Source: Rubinisphaera margarita
GTDB lineage: Bacteria; Planctomycetota; Planctomycetia; Planctomycetales; Planctomycetaceae
Assembly: GCF_022267515.1 (NCBI RefSeq)
Contig: NZ_JAKFGB010000021.1
Location: 248,001 to 312,000, forward strand
Direction: 5' to 3'
Length of the DNA stretch: 64,000 nucleotides
Part shown: positions 8,858 through 17,900 of the stretch, one piece after another
Position numbering within the stretch: position 1 is the first letter of the stretch
How the letters are laid out: the number at the start of each line of letters is the position of its first letter
Translations under genes and position numbers: made by a program
Notes under the pieces: generated by a model
Database searches by the model: none
What the model was told of the DNA's origin: nothing
What the model saw: the letters and a program-made list of their open reading frames with translations, nothing else

Positions 8858-9889
8858 ATGGTAAAACCACTCGATCGATCGATGCGACTGGCGTTCACTC
8901 TGATTGAACTCCTCGTTGTCATCGCGATCATCGCCATTCTGGTAGCACTGCTGCTGCCAGCGGTTCAGCAGGCACGTGAAGCCGCTCGCCGAACGTCGTG
9001 CAAGAACAACCTGAAGCAGCTCGGCGTGGCGATGCACAACTATCACGACACCCACAGCGTTCTGCCATACGGGCATATGGACGGCCGTATGCTGGATGGT
9101 TCGCTCCACACCTGGCGTGGCTGGAGCGGTCTGGCCATGATCCTGCCTTACATGGATCAGGGAGCCCTCTACGACAACTGCAATTTCGACTACGGAATCA
9201 TCGGCGACGGTCCCACCGAGGCGATCAACTCCGCCAACACCACCCAGCGGGTGGCTGGATTTCGCTGTCCATCGGATGTCGATCCTCCGGGAACCTGGTA
9301 CGGAAAGCCCTGGCCCGGTAACAATTACGCTCTGTCGCGCGGTCCGACGTTCGACTGGACAACGACCAATAACGGCGTGGGCATGTTCTACCGGTACAGC
9401 CGGATCAAGTTCCGCGACGTGCTCGATGGAACGTCGAACACGATTATGATGGGTGAAATTTGCGTCGGACGCGGATCCTACGATGTTCACAGCAGCGTCG
9501 TCCGCGGCGTGGCCTGGACCGGCGGTACCCGCGAGAATCCCGGTGAAGCTTCCGTGAGAGCTTACGCGGCCGCGATCGATGCAGCTTATGCTGCAACGCC
9601 GACGAACACGCACCATCATACCGCGCGTCTGTGGGCGTTGTGTCAGTCCGGCCATGGTCTGTTCAACACGCTGGTGCCGCCGAACTTCAAGACACCCAAC
9701 GGACAGGAATGCACCGGTTGTGGCTGGATGGACAGCCATGGCTTGTTCGCTGCTCGCAGCCGTCATACCGGCGGGGCTCAGCACCTGTTTGCCGATGGTT
9801 CGGTCCACTTCATCTCGGACAACATCGACATGGGAAGCTACCACGCCCTCGGAACTCGAGGCAGTGGTGAAACCGTGTCGTTCCCGTAA
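8858..9889 (+). CDS. DUF1559 prepilin-type protein (copy 2)
   Basis: This 343-residue paralogue of the 7052-8056 protein is nearly identical over the first 50 residues (MVKPLDRSMRLAFTLIELLV and the following helix) and diverges in the middle. It keeps the Cys motif CTGCGWMDSHG and the H-X9-DG tail (HTGGAQHLFADG). The open frame reaches back to 8738, but the ATG at 8858 aligns with the start of copy 1 and has an aagga site 7 bp upstream. It is expected to be inserted in the inner membrane and processed by prepilin peptidase. It looks like a tandem duplication that included the promoter. A strong terminator follows, so it should be transcribed alone. Confidence 0.95.
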   Translation: MVKPLDRSMRLAFTLIELLVVIAIIAILVALLLPAVQQAREAARRTSCKNNLKQLGVAMHNYHDTHSVLPYGHMDGRMLDGSLHTWRGWSGLAMILPYMDQGALYDNCNFDYGIIGDGPTEAINSANTTQRVAGFRCPSDVDPPGTWYGKPWPGNNYALSRGPTFDWTTTNNGVGMFYRYSRIKFRDVLDGTSNTIMMGEICVGRGSYDVHSSVVRGVAWTGGTRENPGEASVRAYAAAIDAAYAATPTNTHHHTARLWALCQSGHGLFNTLVPPNFKTPNGQECTGCGWMDSHGLFAARSRHTGGAQHLFADGSVHFISDNIDMGSYHALGTRGSGETVSFP

Positions 9890-9942
9890 GCGAGAGATTA
9901 GTTCGTAGACTTCAGACTCTGCGAACGAGTCCCCAATCACAG

Positions 9943-9984
9943 AATCCGGACCGCTCGATCTGCGAGCGAGTCCGGATTTTTTTT
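9943..9984 (+). terminator. Rho-independent terminator after DUF1559 copy 2
   Basis: Stem ATCCGGAC-CGCTCG pairs with CGAGCG-A-GTCCGGAT (one bulged A), with loop ATCTG, followed by eight Ts (9977-9984). It lies 54 bp after the stop codon. Confidence 0.92.
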
Positions 9985-10077
9985 GCACCCTCCGCGAATC
10001 GAAGCGCCTGGCTGGAGCAGACTCAGCATGGCAGGGAATTGGCGCCGAGGCGACTGCGGGCGAAGCATGAAAATGCT

Positions 10078-11889
10078 CTATTCAGCCGGCTCTGAGATTT
10101 CCAGTTGCCGATCGACAGCGACGTCGGCCAGTTCCGTTATCTTGCCCGATGGCCATTGCACCGTCAGCCGTTCGATCGTCGTTGTTTCGCCGGTTCCAAA
10201 GGTCAGGGGAAGTTCCGACTGCGTCAGATACCCTCGTGTTGGCATCACGGTTCGCTCCTGAATCCGGCCATTGCTTTTGATCTCGACACGGGCTCCGATC
10301 GCTTCCCGGGCCGAGTTGCTGCCCCGGAGGCGAACCCGCAACCAGTGATGCCCGACATTCTGCTCGTTGCGAAACAGTTCCGGCTGGCCGTTCAGGTTCG
10401 TGAGGAGAAAGTCGATATCGCCATCGGTGTCGATGTCGGCATACATGCAGCCGCGGCCGACGATGGGGTGAAAGAACTCATCTCCCAACTCCTCCTGGGT
10501 CAACAGCAGATACTCGGTGACTCCCTGCTGTCCCGCGTTCCAAAAGAGCTGCGGTTCCTGCTCGTAATGCTGGCTGGGCAGAACGCGGTTAATTTCGTTC
10601 TCCAGATGCCCGTTCGCAGTGAGCAGATCGAGACGGCCATCCAGATCGAGATCCAAAAACGCGACGCCGAAGGTGAGCGAAAGTCGTGTCTGCGGCCCCA
10701 GTCCGTTCGAAACCGCTTCATCGGTAAAGAACAGATCGCCTTCCGGAGACACGTAGAAGGCTGTCATCTCGTTCGAGAAGTTGCCGATGGCGATGGCTGT
10801 GGCTTCTGAATTGCGGATCGCGGCGATGTCGACACCCATCGCTCCCCGCGCGTTCCCGTCGATATCAAATGCCACACCCGTCGACATTCCGATCTCGCGG
10901 AACGGTTCAGGGAACCGGTTCTCGAACAGGAAGTTCGGCACGGTATCGTTGGCGACAATAATATCGAGATCATGATCGTCGTCGAAGTCGAAGAAGGTCA
11001 CGCCGAGCGACTTCGCCACCGGTTCTCCCGTCGACGGATTTCGGACATGAAGCCCCGCCTCTTCGGCGATCTCGCGGAAGCTGCCGTCTCCCTGATTCTG
11101 GAAGAAGAGCGGGAACGTTCCACTGAACGACTGCGGCCTTCCGTAGGCTCGTTCGTTGCCGACCAGTTTGAAGCTCTGGGACACGTCATATTCTCGAGAC
11201 CAGACGACGTAGTTGCAGACGAACAGGTCCAGGTCGCCGTCCTGGTCGTAGTCAAACCAGCCGCAACTCGTGCTCCAGTCGTCTTCATCCCCGGCAACAC
11301 CAGCCGATGCGGTGACGTCTTCAAAGTTGCCATTGCCCAGATTCCTGAACAGGAAGTTTGAACCGACCGACGTGAGGTAGACATCGGTCAAACCGTCGCC
11401 ATCGTAATCGCCAAAGGCGCAGCCCATGCCGTAGGTTGTGACCTCCAGTCCTGAACCGGCCGAGATATCGGTGAACTGTCCGGTTCCGTCGTTTCGATAA
11501 AGAGCCGATGTGACAGGAGCCGAGTCCGTTTCTTCACCCGGCCAGTAACTCGAGTTGACGAGCAGCAGGTCCTGATCTCCGTCGTTGTCGAAATCGAAGA
11601 AACCGCCCCCGCCTCCCATCGTTTCGGGAAGAAGCTTGTCGCCGGTCGCTCCACTCACATGACGGAAGTCGATGCCGGCCGTCCGGGAGATCTCATTCAA
11701 CGGGATGCGTGGCAACTCGACATCGCTTCGTTCTCGCGTTGCCGCGGTCCGAATCGTTTGTTCGACCACGGTGGGTTGAGAGCGAAAGAGATACGCGCCG
11801 GCGACGGCGAGAATCGCCACGGACGCGAGAACGAGCAGGCCGACGGCTGACCAGCCGAACGCCTGACGAAGAGGAGTTGGTCTATTCAT
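10078..11889 (-). CDS. CRTAC1-family FG-GAP/ASPIC-UnbV protein, membrane-anchored
   Basis: This 603-residue protein has an N-terminal hydrophobic segment (about residues 11-33, GWSAVGLLVLASVAILAVAG) serving as anchor or signal. A beta-propeller follows with acidic loops DFDNDGDQDLLL, DYDGDGLTDVYL, DYDQDGDLDLFV, DFDDDHDLDIIV, DLDLDGRLDLLT and DIDTDGDIDFLL. The ASPIC/UnbV domain is C-terminal (AREAIGARVEIKSNGR, IERLTVQWPSGKITEL). The start was set at the ATG at 11889 rather than 12072, because the extra residues read as low-quality sequence and overlap the upstream gene. It sits 10 bp downstream of the pentaheme cytochrome gene, so it is almost certainly in the same operon and may be a partner on the periplasmic face. 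Confidence 0.92.
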   Translation of the reverse strand: MNRPTPLRQAFGWSAVGLLVLASVAILAVAGAYLFRSQPTVVEQTIRTAATRERSDVELPRIPLNEISRTAGIDFRHVSGATGDKLLPETMGGGGGFFDFDNDGDQDLLLVNSSYWPGEETDSAPVTSALYRNDGTGQFTDISAGSGLEVTTYGMGCAFGDYDGDGLTDVYLTSVGSNFLFRNLGNGNFEDVTASAGVAGDEDDWSTSCGWFDYDQDGDLDLFVCNYVVWSREYDVSQSFKLVGNERAYGRPQSFSGTFPLFFQNQGDGSFREIAEEAGLHVRNPSTGEPVAKSLGVTFFDFDDDHDLDIIVANDTVPNFLFENRFPEPFREIGMSTGVAFDIDGNARGAMGVDIAAIRNSEATAIAIGNFSNEMTAFYVSPEGDLFFTDEAVSNGLGPQTRLSLTFGVAFLDLDLDGRLDLLTANGHLENEINRVLPSQHYEQEPQLFWNAGQQGVTEYLLLTQEELGDEFFHPIVGRGCMYADIDTDGDIDFLLTNLNGQPELFRNEQNVGHHWLRVRLRGSNSAREAIGARVEIKSNGRIQERTVMPTRGYLTQSELPLTFGTGETTTIERLTVQWPSGKITELADVAVDRQLEISEPAE

Positions 11890-11899
11890 GAAGAGGATG

Positions 11900-14719
11900 T
11901 CAATCAGATTCGGCGGGAGCGCGGAGCGGATAAATGGTGACCGGATCGGCGGCCAGATCGGCCAGCGGGTACTTCTCGCGGGCAAGGCGGACCGCTCGAT
12001 CTTCGGCGTTGTAGTCGGGCAGGTATCGCTGATGCAATTGCTGATGGTGCTCGCTGAGCTCGTTCTCATCAAGAGCCCGATAAATCAGGGACAGATTGTA
12101 ATGAGCCTGCAGATGTTCCGAGTCTTCTTTCAGAACTTTCAGAAACTCATCCCGGGCCTGTTCGAGGGCTGCCTGAGCGTTCTGTGCATCTCCCCGCGAT
12201 TTCGCCCGTCGAGACTGGTCGAAGAGGACCGAGCCCAGGTCCGCTCGGACCAGATAATCGCGGGAGAAGTCGAAGCCGCGCCGCTGTGTCTCCTGGGTGA
12301 CGTCCTCGAGCACGGAACGGAAAGCCGCCTCGGCTTCGTCGAGTTCTCCCTGTTCCTGGCTGATGATCCCGGCCAGATAGTTCACCGTCCACGGATTCGG
12401 CTTCGACTGTTCGCTGCTTTGAGCGATAGCCCGCTGGAGCGCTTCGCCCGCTTCGTCGAGACGCCCCTCACGGTAATACACACGCGCCAGATTGACGGGT
12501 CCATCGGTGTAGCCGAGCTTCTCGACTTCCAGAAACGCCTGTTCGGCCTGTCGGAGTTCGGCCTTTCCTTTGAGGAACCCCCCGATGCCATAGTCGTTCC
12601 AGCGCTGCCACAGCGGGTAGGGCGAGGGAACCTCTCGCGGATCAGCCTCGGCCGCTTCTTCCTCGGAGCCGAGCGGGAGCGTGAGTGAATCTTCCGCCAT
12701 CACAGTAATTGGCAGTGGATTACGATACGGCCCTTCGCCATCATCTCCTCGCAAAGGTTGTCCCAGCTTACGGGCGTGATCAGCGACGAACTCCATGTAT
12801 TCCGAATCGAACTTCCGATAAAGCACACGCGCCCGAATCTGAAGGTCACCCGTGAGTTCCGTCGGGACCGTTAACGCGTAGTGCACCGACTGGCCCGCTC
12901 CGGGCGGAATCTGGTGATCGTAGACCTTCACGAAGATATCCTGCGTGTTCCGTCGGGCAATGCGATTGCCGTGGCGATCGATCACGAATGCGTTGATGAA
13001 ATGCGATTCCGGATCGACCTGGCCATCCTCGGAGATTGCACCGCTGTGGACGATCACTTCGTTCTCGTGCTGGACCTCGATTTCCAGCCAGAGTTCGTTC
13101 GAGTCGGTCGTGCCCTGCGTCAGATGGTGTCCCAGCGTGAGCGTGCGAACGACCACTTCGAGGAGATAATCTTCACCCGGAACCACAACCGGAATCTTGG
13201 GACGCAGGGGGGCGTGCAACGTTCCGTCGACCTGATGACCTTCCCGAAGGCCGAACAGGTCGACACGCACGGTTTCTTTCAGAAAGTCCTGATGGGCCTG
13301 GATTGTTTTCTCATCGTTCCGCAACCAGGCGATCGCGGTATTCGCCGCCGGGAAGAGATGATCGTGAACGGCCAGCGGTCCATCCGGCTCAAGCTGACGG
13401 GCAGCGACATCGTTTGATGTCTGGGACGGCATGTGGCAGCCGTTGCAGTTCTTCTGTGCAAACGGCGGATAGTAGAAACTGCGCGACCCGTGTCCGGAAA
13501 CGCCGCTCAGCAGATAGCTGTCGTAGTGGTTTTGCCCGCGGAGGAAATCCTTGTAGTTGTTCAGCTCTTTGGGCAGCGAGACCTTATGGCAGGTCGAGCA
13601 GAACTCGGCCGTCTTATGGAACGGCTTGAGATACGTCTGCTTGTGAAGCGCCGGCTTGGCTTTAATCAACTGTCGGCTGATCCAGCGGAGCGTCGCGAAA
13701 CTGCTGTCGGTGAAGGGGTACTGCTCGGGCTCGTGGAGCGTATAGTCGCCGTTTCCTTCGGTCGAATCGATATGACTGATGGCATGACACACCGTGCAGG
13801 TGATTCCCGCCTGGCCGGTTTCATCGTGGGCCATATCGAACGCGGGATCGGCCAATCGACCGGAGAACAGCGGCACCGGATCGTGACAGCCGGCACACCA
13901 GTTCATCGCTTGAGCGTGACCGTCACGAGCGATCAGAACATCCTTCGTTTCCGAGATCGAGGCGAGGTAAGCGGGGTTATTGAACGAACTGAATTTATGG
14001 ACGCTGTCGGACCAGCGAGCGTGCACATCCGGGTGGCATTCCACGCAGAACTTGTCGTTCATCAGCACTTCGGGAGCGATGTGGTCCCCGGTTGCCGACT
14101 TCGCCAGGGAAGGACCGAACTGCCGCTCCGCTTCTTCCAGATTCACTCGGGTGGCGGCGAGCTGGACCGATTTCGGCTGGGGCGATTTGACCTGATGGGC
14201 TCCCAGGAAAGCGGCGAAGACCGCCGCGGTCGCTCCCCAGAACTGCCCCGCCTTTCTCCAGTTGATCGGTCGTCCGGCAACGCGATGCAGCCAGAAGATC
14301 CAGACCGCCACGAATGGCATGACAACGTGAACCCAGTACGTGATCTGTCTCGCCTGTGGGTGATTCAATTCGGCAATCCCGACCAGTCGCACGAGCAGAA
14401 TGCCCGTTACCGTCAAAACGGCGAGAACGGCTCCGAGGCCCAGACCGAGTTGCCGGGCCGCGGGATTCGGAAAGCGGAACGAAAGTCGATAATGCCACGC
14501 GATGAATACCGCCATCGCAGCGGCGAAGACTACGCCGACCACGATGTGCAGCAGGAACATGACATAGTAGAACCACGACTGCAGCGCCTCCCCGGTCCAG
14601 TACTCCACCGACGTGACCGTCCAGAGATAAGCGGAATTTGCGATCAGAAATAACGTGAGAAGACCGATCGCGAAATAGATGGGACGCAGTCTGCTACTGA
14701 TGACCGGGCTGTATCTCAC
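11900..14719 (-). CDS. Membrane-anchored pentaheme c-type cytochrome with TPR tail
   Basis: This 939-residue protein has three parts. Residues 1-175 hold about five transmembrane helices; two contain widely spaced His pairs (H58/H76 and H131/H145), possible axial ligands for b hemes. Residues 220-435 carry five CXXCH motifs for covalent heme c: CVECH (225), CAGCH (275), CTVCH (308), CSTCH (374) and CNGCH (425). After a beta-rich region, residues about 720-939 are TPR-like repeats (PVNLARVYYREGRLDEAGEA, LQAHYNLSLIYRALDENELS). The likely role is electron transfer across the inner membrane to periplasmic acceptors; donor and acceptor are unknown. It is first in a minus-strand operon with a CRTAC1 protein and divergent from a 1201-residue VCBS protein. 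Confidence 0.9.
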   Translation of the reverse strand: MRYSPVISSRLRPIYFAIGLLTLFLIANSAYLWTVTSVEYWTGEALQSWFYYVMFLLHIVVGVVFAAAMAVFIAWHYRLSFRFPNPAARQLGLGLGAVLAVLTVTGILLVRLVGIAELNHPQARQITYWVHVVMPFVAVWIFWLHRVAGRPINWRKAGQFWGATAAVFAAFLGAHQVKSPQPKSVQLAATRVNLEEAERQFGPSLAKSATGDHIAPEVLMNDKFCVECHPDVHARWSDSVHKFSSFNNPAYLASISETKDVLIARDGHAQAMNWCAGCHDPVPLFSGRLADPAFDMAHDETGQAGITCTVCHAISHIDSTEGNGDYTLHEPEQYPFTDSSFATLRWISRQLIKAKPALHKQTYLKPFHKTAEFCSTCHKVSLPKELNNYKDFLRGQNHYDSYLLSGVSGHGSRSFYYPPFAQKNCNGCHMPSQTSNDVAARQLEPDGPLAVHDHLFPAANTAIAWLRNDEKTIQAHQDFLKETVRVDLFGLREGHQVDGTLHAPLRPKIPVVVPGEDYLLEVVVRTLTLGHHLTQGTTDSNELWLEIEVQHENEVIVHSGAISEDGQVDPESHFINAFVIDRHGNRIARRNTQDIFVKVYDHQIPPGAGQSVHYALTVPTELTGDLQIRARVLYRKFDSEYMEFVADHARKLGQPLRGDDGEGPYRNPLPITVMAEDSLTLPLGSEEEAAEADPREVPSPYPLWQRWNDYGIGGFLKGKAELRQAEQAFLEVEKLGYTDGPVNLARVYYREGRLDEAGEALQRAIAQSSEQSKPNPWTVNYLAGIISQEQGELDEAEAAFRSVLEDVTQETQRRGFDFSRDYLVRADLGSVLFDQSRRAKSRGDAQNAQAALEQARDEFLKVLKEDSEHLQAHYNLSLIYRALDENELSEHHQQLHQRYLPDYNAEDRAVRLAREKYPLADLAADPVTIYPLRAPAESD

Positions 14720-14919
14720 TCAAAGCACCTGTTGATCTGGAGCTGCGAAAATCTCATCGAGTTGTGAATGGCATCCGGAGGAAGAGACCGGGATCTGTTC
14801 ACATTCTGGCTGTTTGGCCACGAATCGTCTACCTTTCAGCCTGGCCCACTCTCTTTTTTCAGGGGGCCTCTGTCTCATAGAAATTAAACACAATTCGCCG
14901 GAAGTATCGTTCGACCGAA

Positions 14920-17900
14920 ATGCAGAAAACGCTCGTCCCCGTCGCTCTGATTCTGATCGCCCTGATCATCGCACTGCTCCTGTTTCTCCGCGGCCGCCAG
15001 GACGGCCATGCTCCCGGGGAACCGTCCGCTCCGCTGAGTACGGAAGAAGTCGCGACCCACAGGAATCGAAGCCTGGCGTTGATGGAGAACCAGACGCCAC
15101 GAGAGTCGATCCCGATTCTCGAAGAGCTGCTGGACCGCGCTCCGGGACAGGAATCCTTTGCGCGGCAGAACCTTCTCGTTGCAATAGCTCTGGCGTTGGA
15201 ACTGGAGAACGCAGAAGCCGATCCGCAACCATTTCAGGAACTCTTCGAGAAAGCAGACTCGGTTCTGGAGAGCGAGGCATCCAAAGGCATGGACGGAGCC
15301 GAGATCGCCGTGCTTCGCAGTCGAATTGCGCGCCTCGAAGGAGATCGAGAGACGTTCGTGAAGGCAGCCCGAACCGCGGCGGAGCAGGCTCCCGAGTCCC
15401 CGGCAATGTGGTACGAACTCTATCTCGCCCTCAAACAGGTTCCCTCTGGAAGCGATGCCGAAGCGATTGCCGCTCTGGCCCGCTGTTGTGAGGCGGCTCC
15501 TGAGAACGTTTGGGCGTTGTCGGAGTTTCTGACCGAGCTGAGCCTGGCGAAGGATTCCCGCGTCGTCGAAGTTGTTCAGCAGTTGCAGGCCGTCCTTGCT
15601 CCGTTCGCACCCGCCATGCAGCAGCGGTCCCGTGTGGATGTGGTGCAGACGCTGACGGAAACGGAGAACGCGGCACGGGAGGAAGATTGGGCTCTGGTGA
15701 CGAGGAACTCGCGACTACTGACCAACGTGCTCAGGCCGGAGGATATTGCTCAGAGTGACCGAGCCGTGCTCGTTCCGAATACGCTGGAATTCGTGAGTAC
15801 CGCCATGCCCGATGATTTCGCGGCTGCGCTCCATGCCCATCTCCGCACAGAATCGCCGCTCCAGCTGGAGTTCACGCCGCGCCGATTCGAGCTGCCGGAA
15901 CTGAGCGGAGAGATTCTTCATTGCGAAGTCGCGGACATGAATCTGAACGGTCGCCATGAGCTGATCGTGCTGGCTGCGGGAACGTTCGTGGTCTTTCAGA
16001 AGAGCGGCGAAGAGTGGACCGTGCTTTTCGAAGAAGGTGTTGCCGAAGGATACAGCCGCTTCCTCCTGGCTGATCTCGATCAGGATGCCGACGCCGCAGA
16101 CACTCCCACGGTCGAAGGAGCTCCGTGCGGAATGGCCGATCTCGACGTGATTCTTTTCGGCTCCGGTGGCGCGGGAGTTCTGGAGAATCAGATCCGCGAA
16201 TCCGGAGAACTGGTCACCCACGTGTTGCCGATTTCCAGGGAGGTCGAATTTGTCACGCCCGGCGACTTCGATCTCGATGGCGATCTCGATCTTCTCGTCG
16301 GGACCGGAGAGGAACTGCGACTCTTGGCGAACTACCAGCAGTTCAACTTTCAGGATATCTCGAGCCGTTCCGCATTCCCGGAGGGAGCCGAGTGGACGAA
16401 TGCAATCGCGGTCGATCTTGATCGTGATGTCGATCTCGACGCCGTGGTGATTTCGGCCGATCGGATTGGCTACCTCGAGAACCTCCGCCATGGCGAACTG
16501 CGATGGCGCCCCCTGGATCTCGGAATCGAAGGCGAACCCCGATTCACCGATGTGGCGGTGGCCGAACTGAATGCCGACGCCCACTGGGATTTGCTCGTTG
16601 CTTCGAATGGAGAAATCATGATCTCTCTCAGCGAGTACGCGATGCCGGGCCGCGTGGCGATGAAAGCCGCAGTCAGAACAGGACAGGCTGCAGACCAGTT
16701 TGAGCTTTGGGATGCCGACAACGACGGCTGGCAGGATCTCTCCGTCCTGGCGAACGATTCGGAGATGTTGGAGTTCCTGCGCCGTACGGGCAATGTCGAG
16801 TTCACCGGTGAGAAGACTCTCTTGAAGAACGGATCGATGCCTCAGGAAATGCTCATCGAGGATGTCGACCTCGATGGCGATCTGGATCTGGTGACATGGG
16901 CAAACGATGCCGTCTCCTGGCACGATAACCTGCACGGAAATAAGAACGGTTATCTGAAGATCACACTGCTCGGTCAGCAGGTGAAAGGAGAACAGGCCGC
17001 TGCCTCTGGCCGGGTGAACCAGTACGGTTGGGGAAGTTTGCTGGAGTTGAAGGCCGGAACCGTGTACCAGGCTCAGGTGGCGAGCCGTCCGACCAGTCAT
17101 TTCGGCCTCGGGGATCTGCAGGATGCGGACGTGCTGCGCGTCGTCTGGACTAATGGAATTCCGCAGAATGTCATCGAGCCTCAACGCAACAGCGTGCTTT
17201 GCGAAGAGCTTAAGCTGAAGGGTTCGTGCCCGTATCTCTACACTTGGAATGGAACAGAATTCGAGTTCTATACCGATCTTCTCTGGGCCGCTCCGGTGGG
17301 ATTACAGTTCGCCGAAGGTGTGCTCGCTCCAACGCGGCCCTGGGAGTATCTGCTGATCGAAGGCGACCGGTTGAAAGACGTGAACGGCCGGTACCGCTTG
17401 CAGATTACGGAAGAGTTGTGGGAAGCCGCTTACTTCGATCAGGTTGAGCTCATCGCCGTCGATCATCCCGCAGACATCACGGTCTACTCGAACGAGAAAG
17501 TCGCTTCGAGTGAGATTCCCGAGTTCAAAGTCCACACCGTGCGGACGCCGCATCACGTGAAAGCGGCCGTCGACTCTCAAGGGCGAGACGTGCTTTCCCA
17601 AATTGCGGCTCGCGACGACATCTACACGAAGCTGTTCGATTTCAAGCACTATCAGGGCGTCACGAACGAGCACTTCCTGGAACTTGATCTCGGGGACGTG
17701 GCTCACGACCAGCCGATCAAGTTGTATCTGACTGGCTGGGTCTATCCGTCAGACACGTCGATCAATGTGGCACTCAGCCAGAATCCCGCTGCTCCTTCCG
17801 GGCGGCCTCCGTTTCTGCAGGTTCAGAATGAAACCGGCGAATGGGTGACGACCAACCCGAGCATGGGATTCCCAGGAGGAAAAACGAAAACCATCGTGGT

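Noticed and set aside
13433..14653. Plus-strand 406-codon open frame
   Set aside because: It lies fully antisense to the pentaheme cytochrome gene, whose five CXXCH sites are unmistakable. Its product has no recognisable family or signal and looks like a codon-bias shadow.
15715..17184. Minus-strand 489-codon open frame
   Set aside because: Antisense to the VCBS protein. The repeated acidic loops there produce a long complementary frame rich in Asp/Ile/Val; no ribosome site or family.
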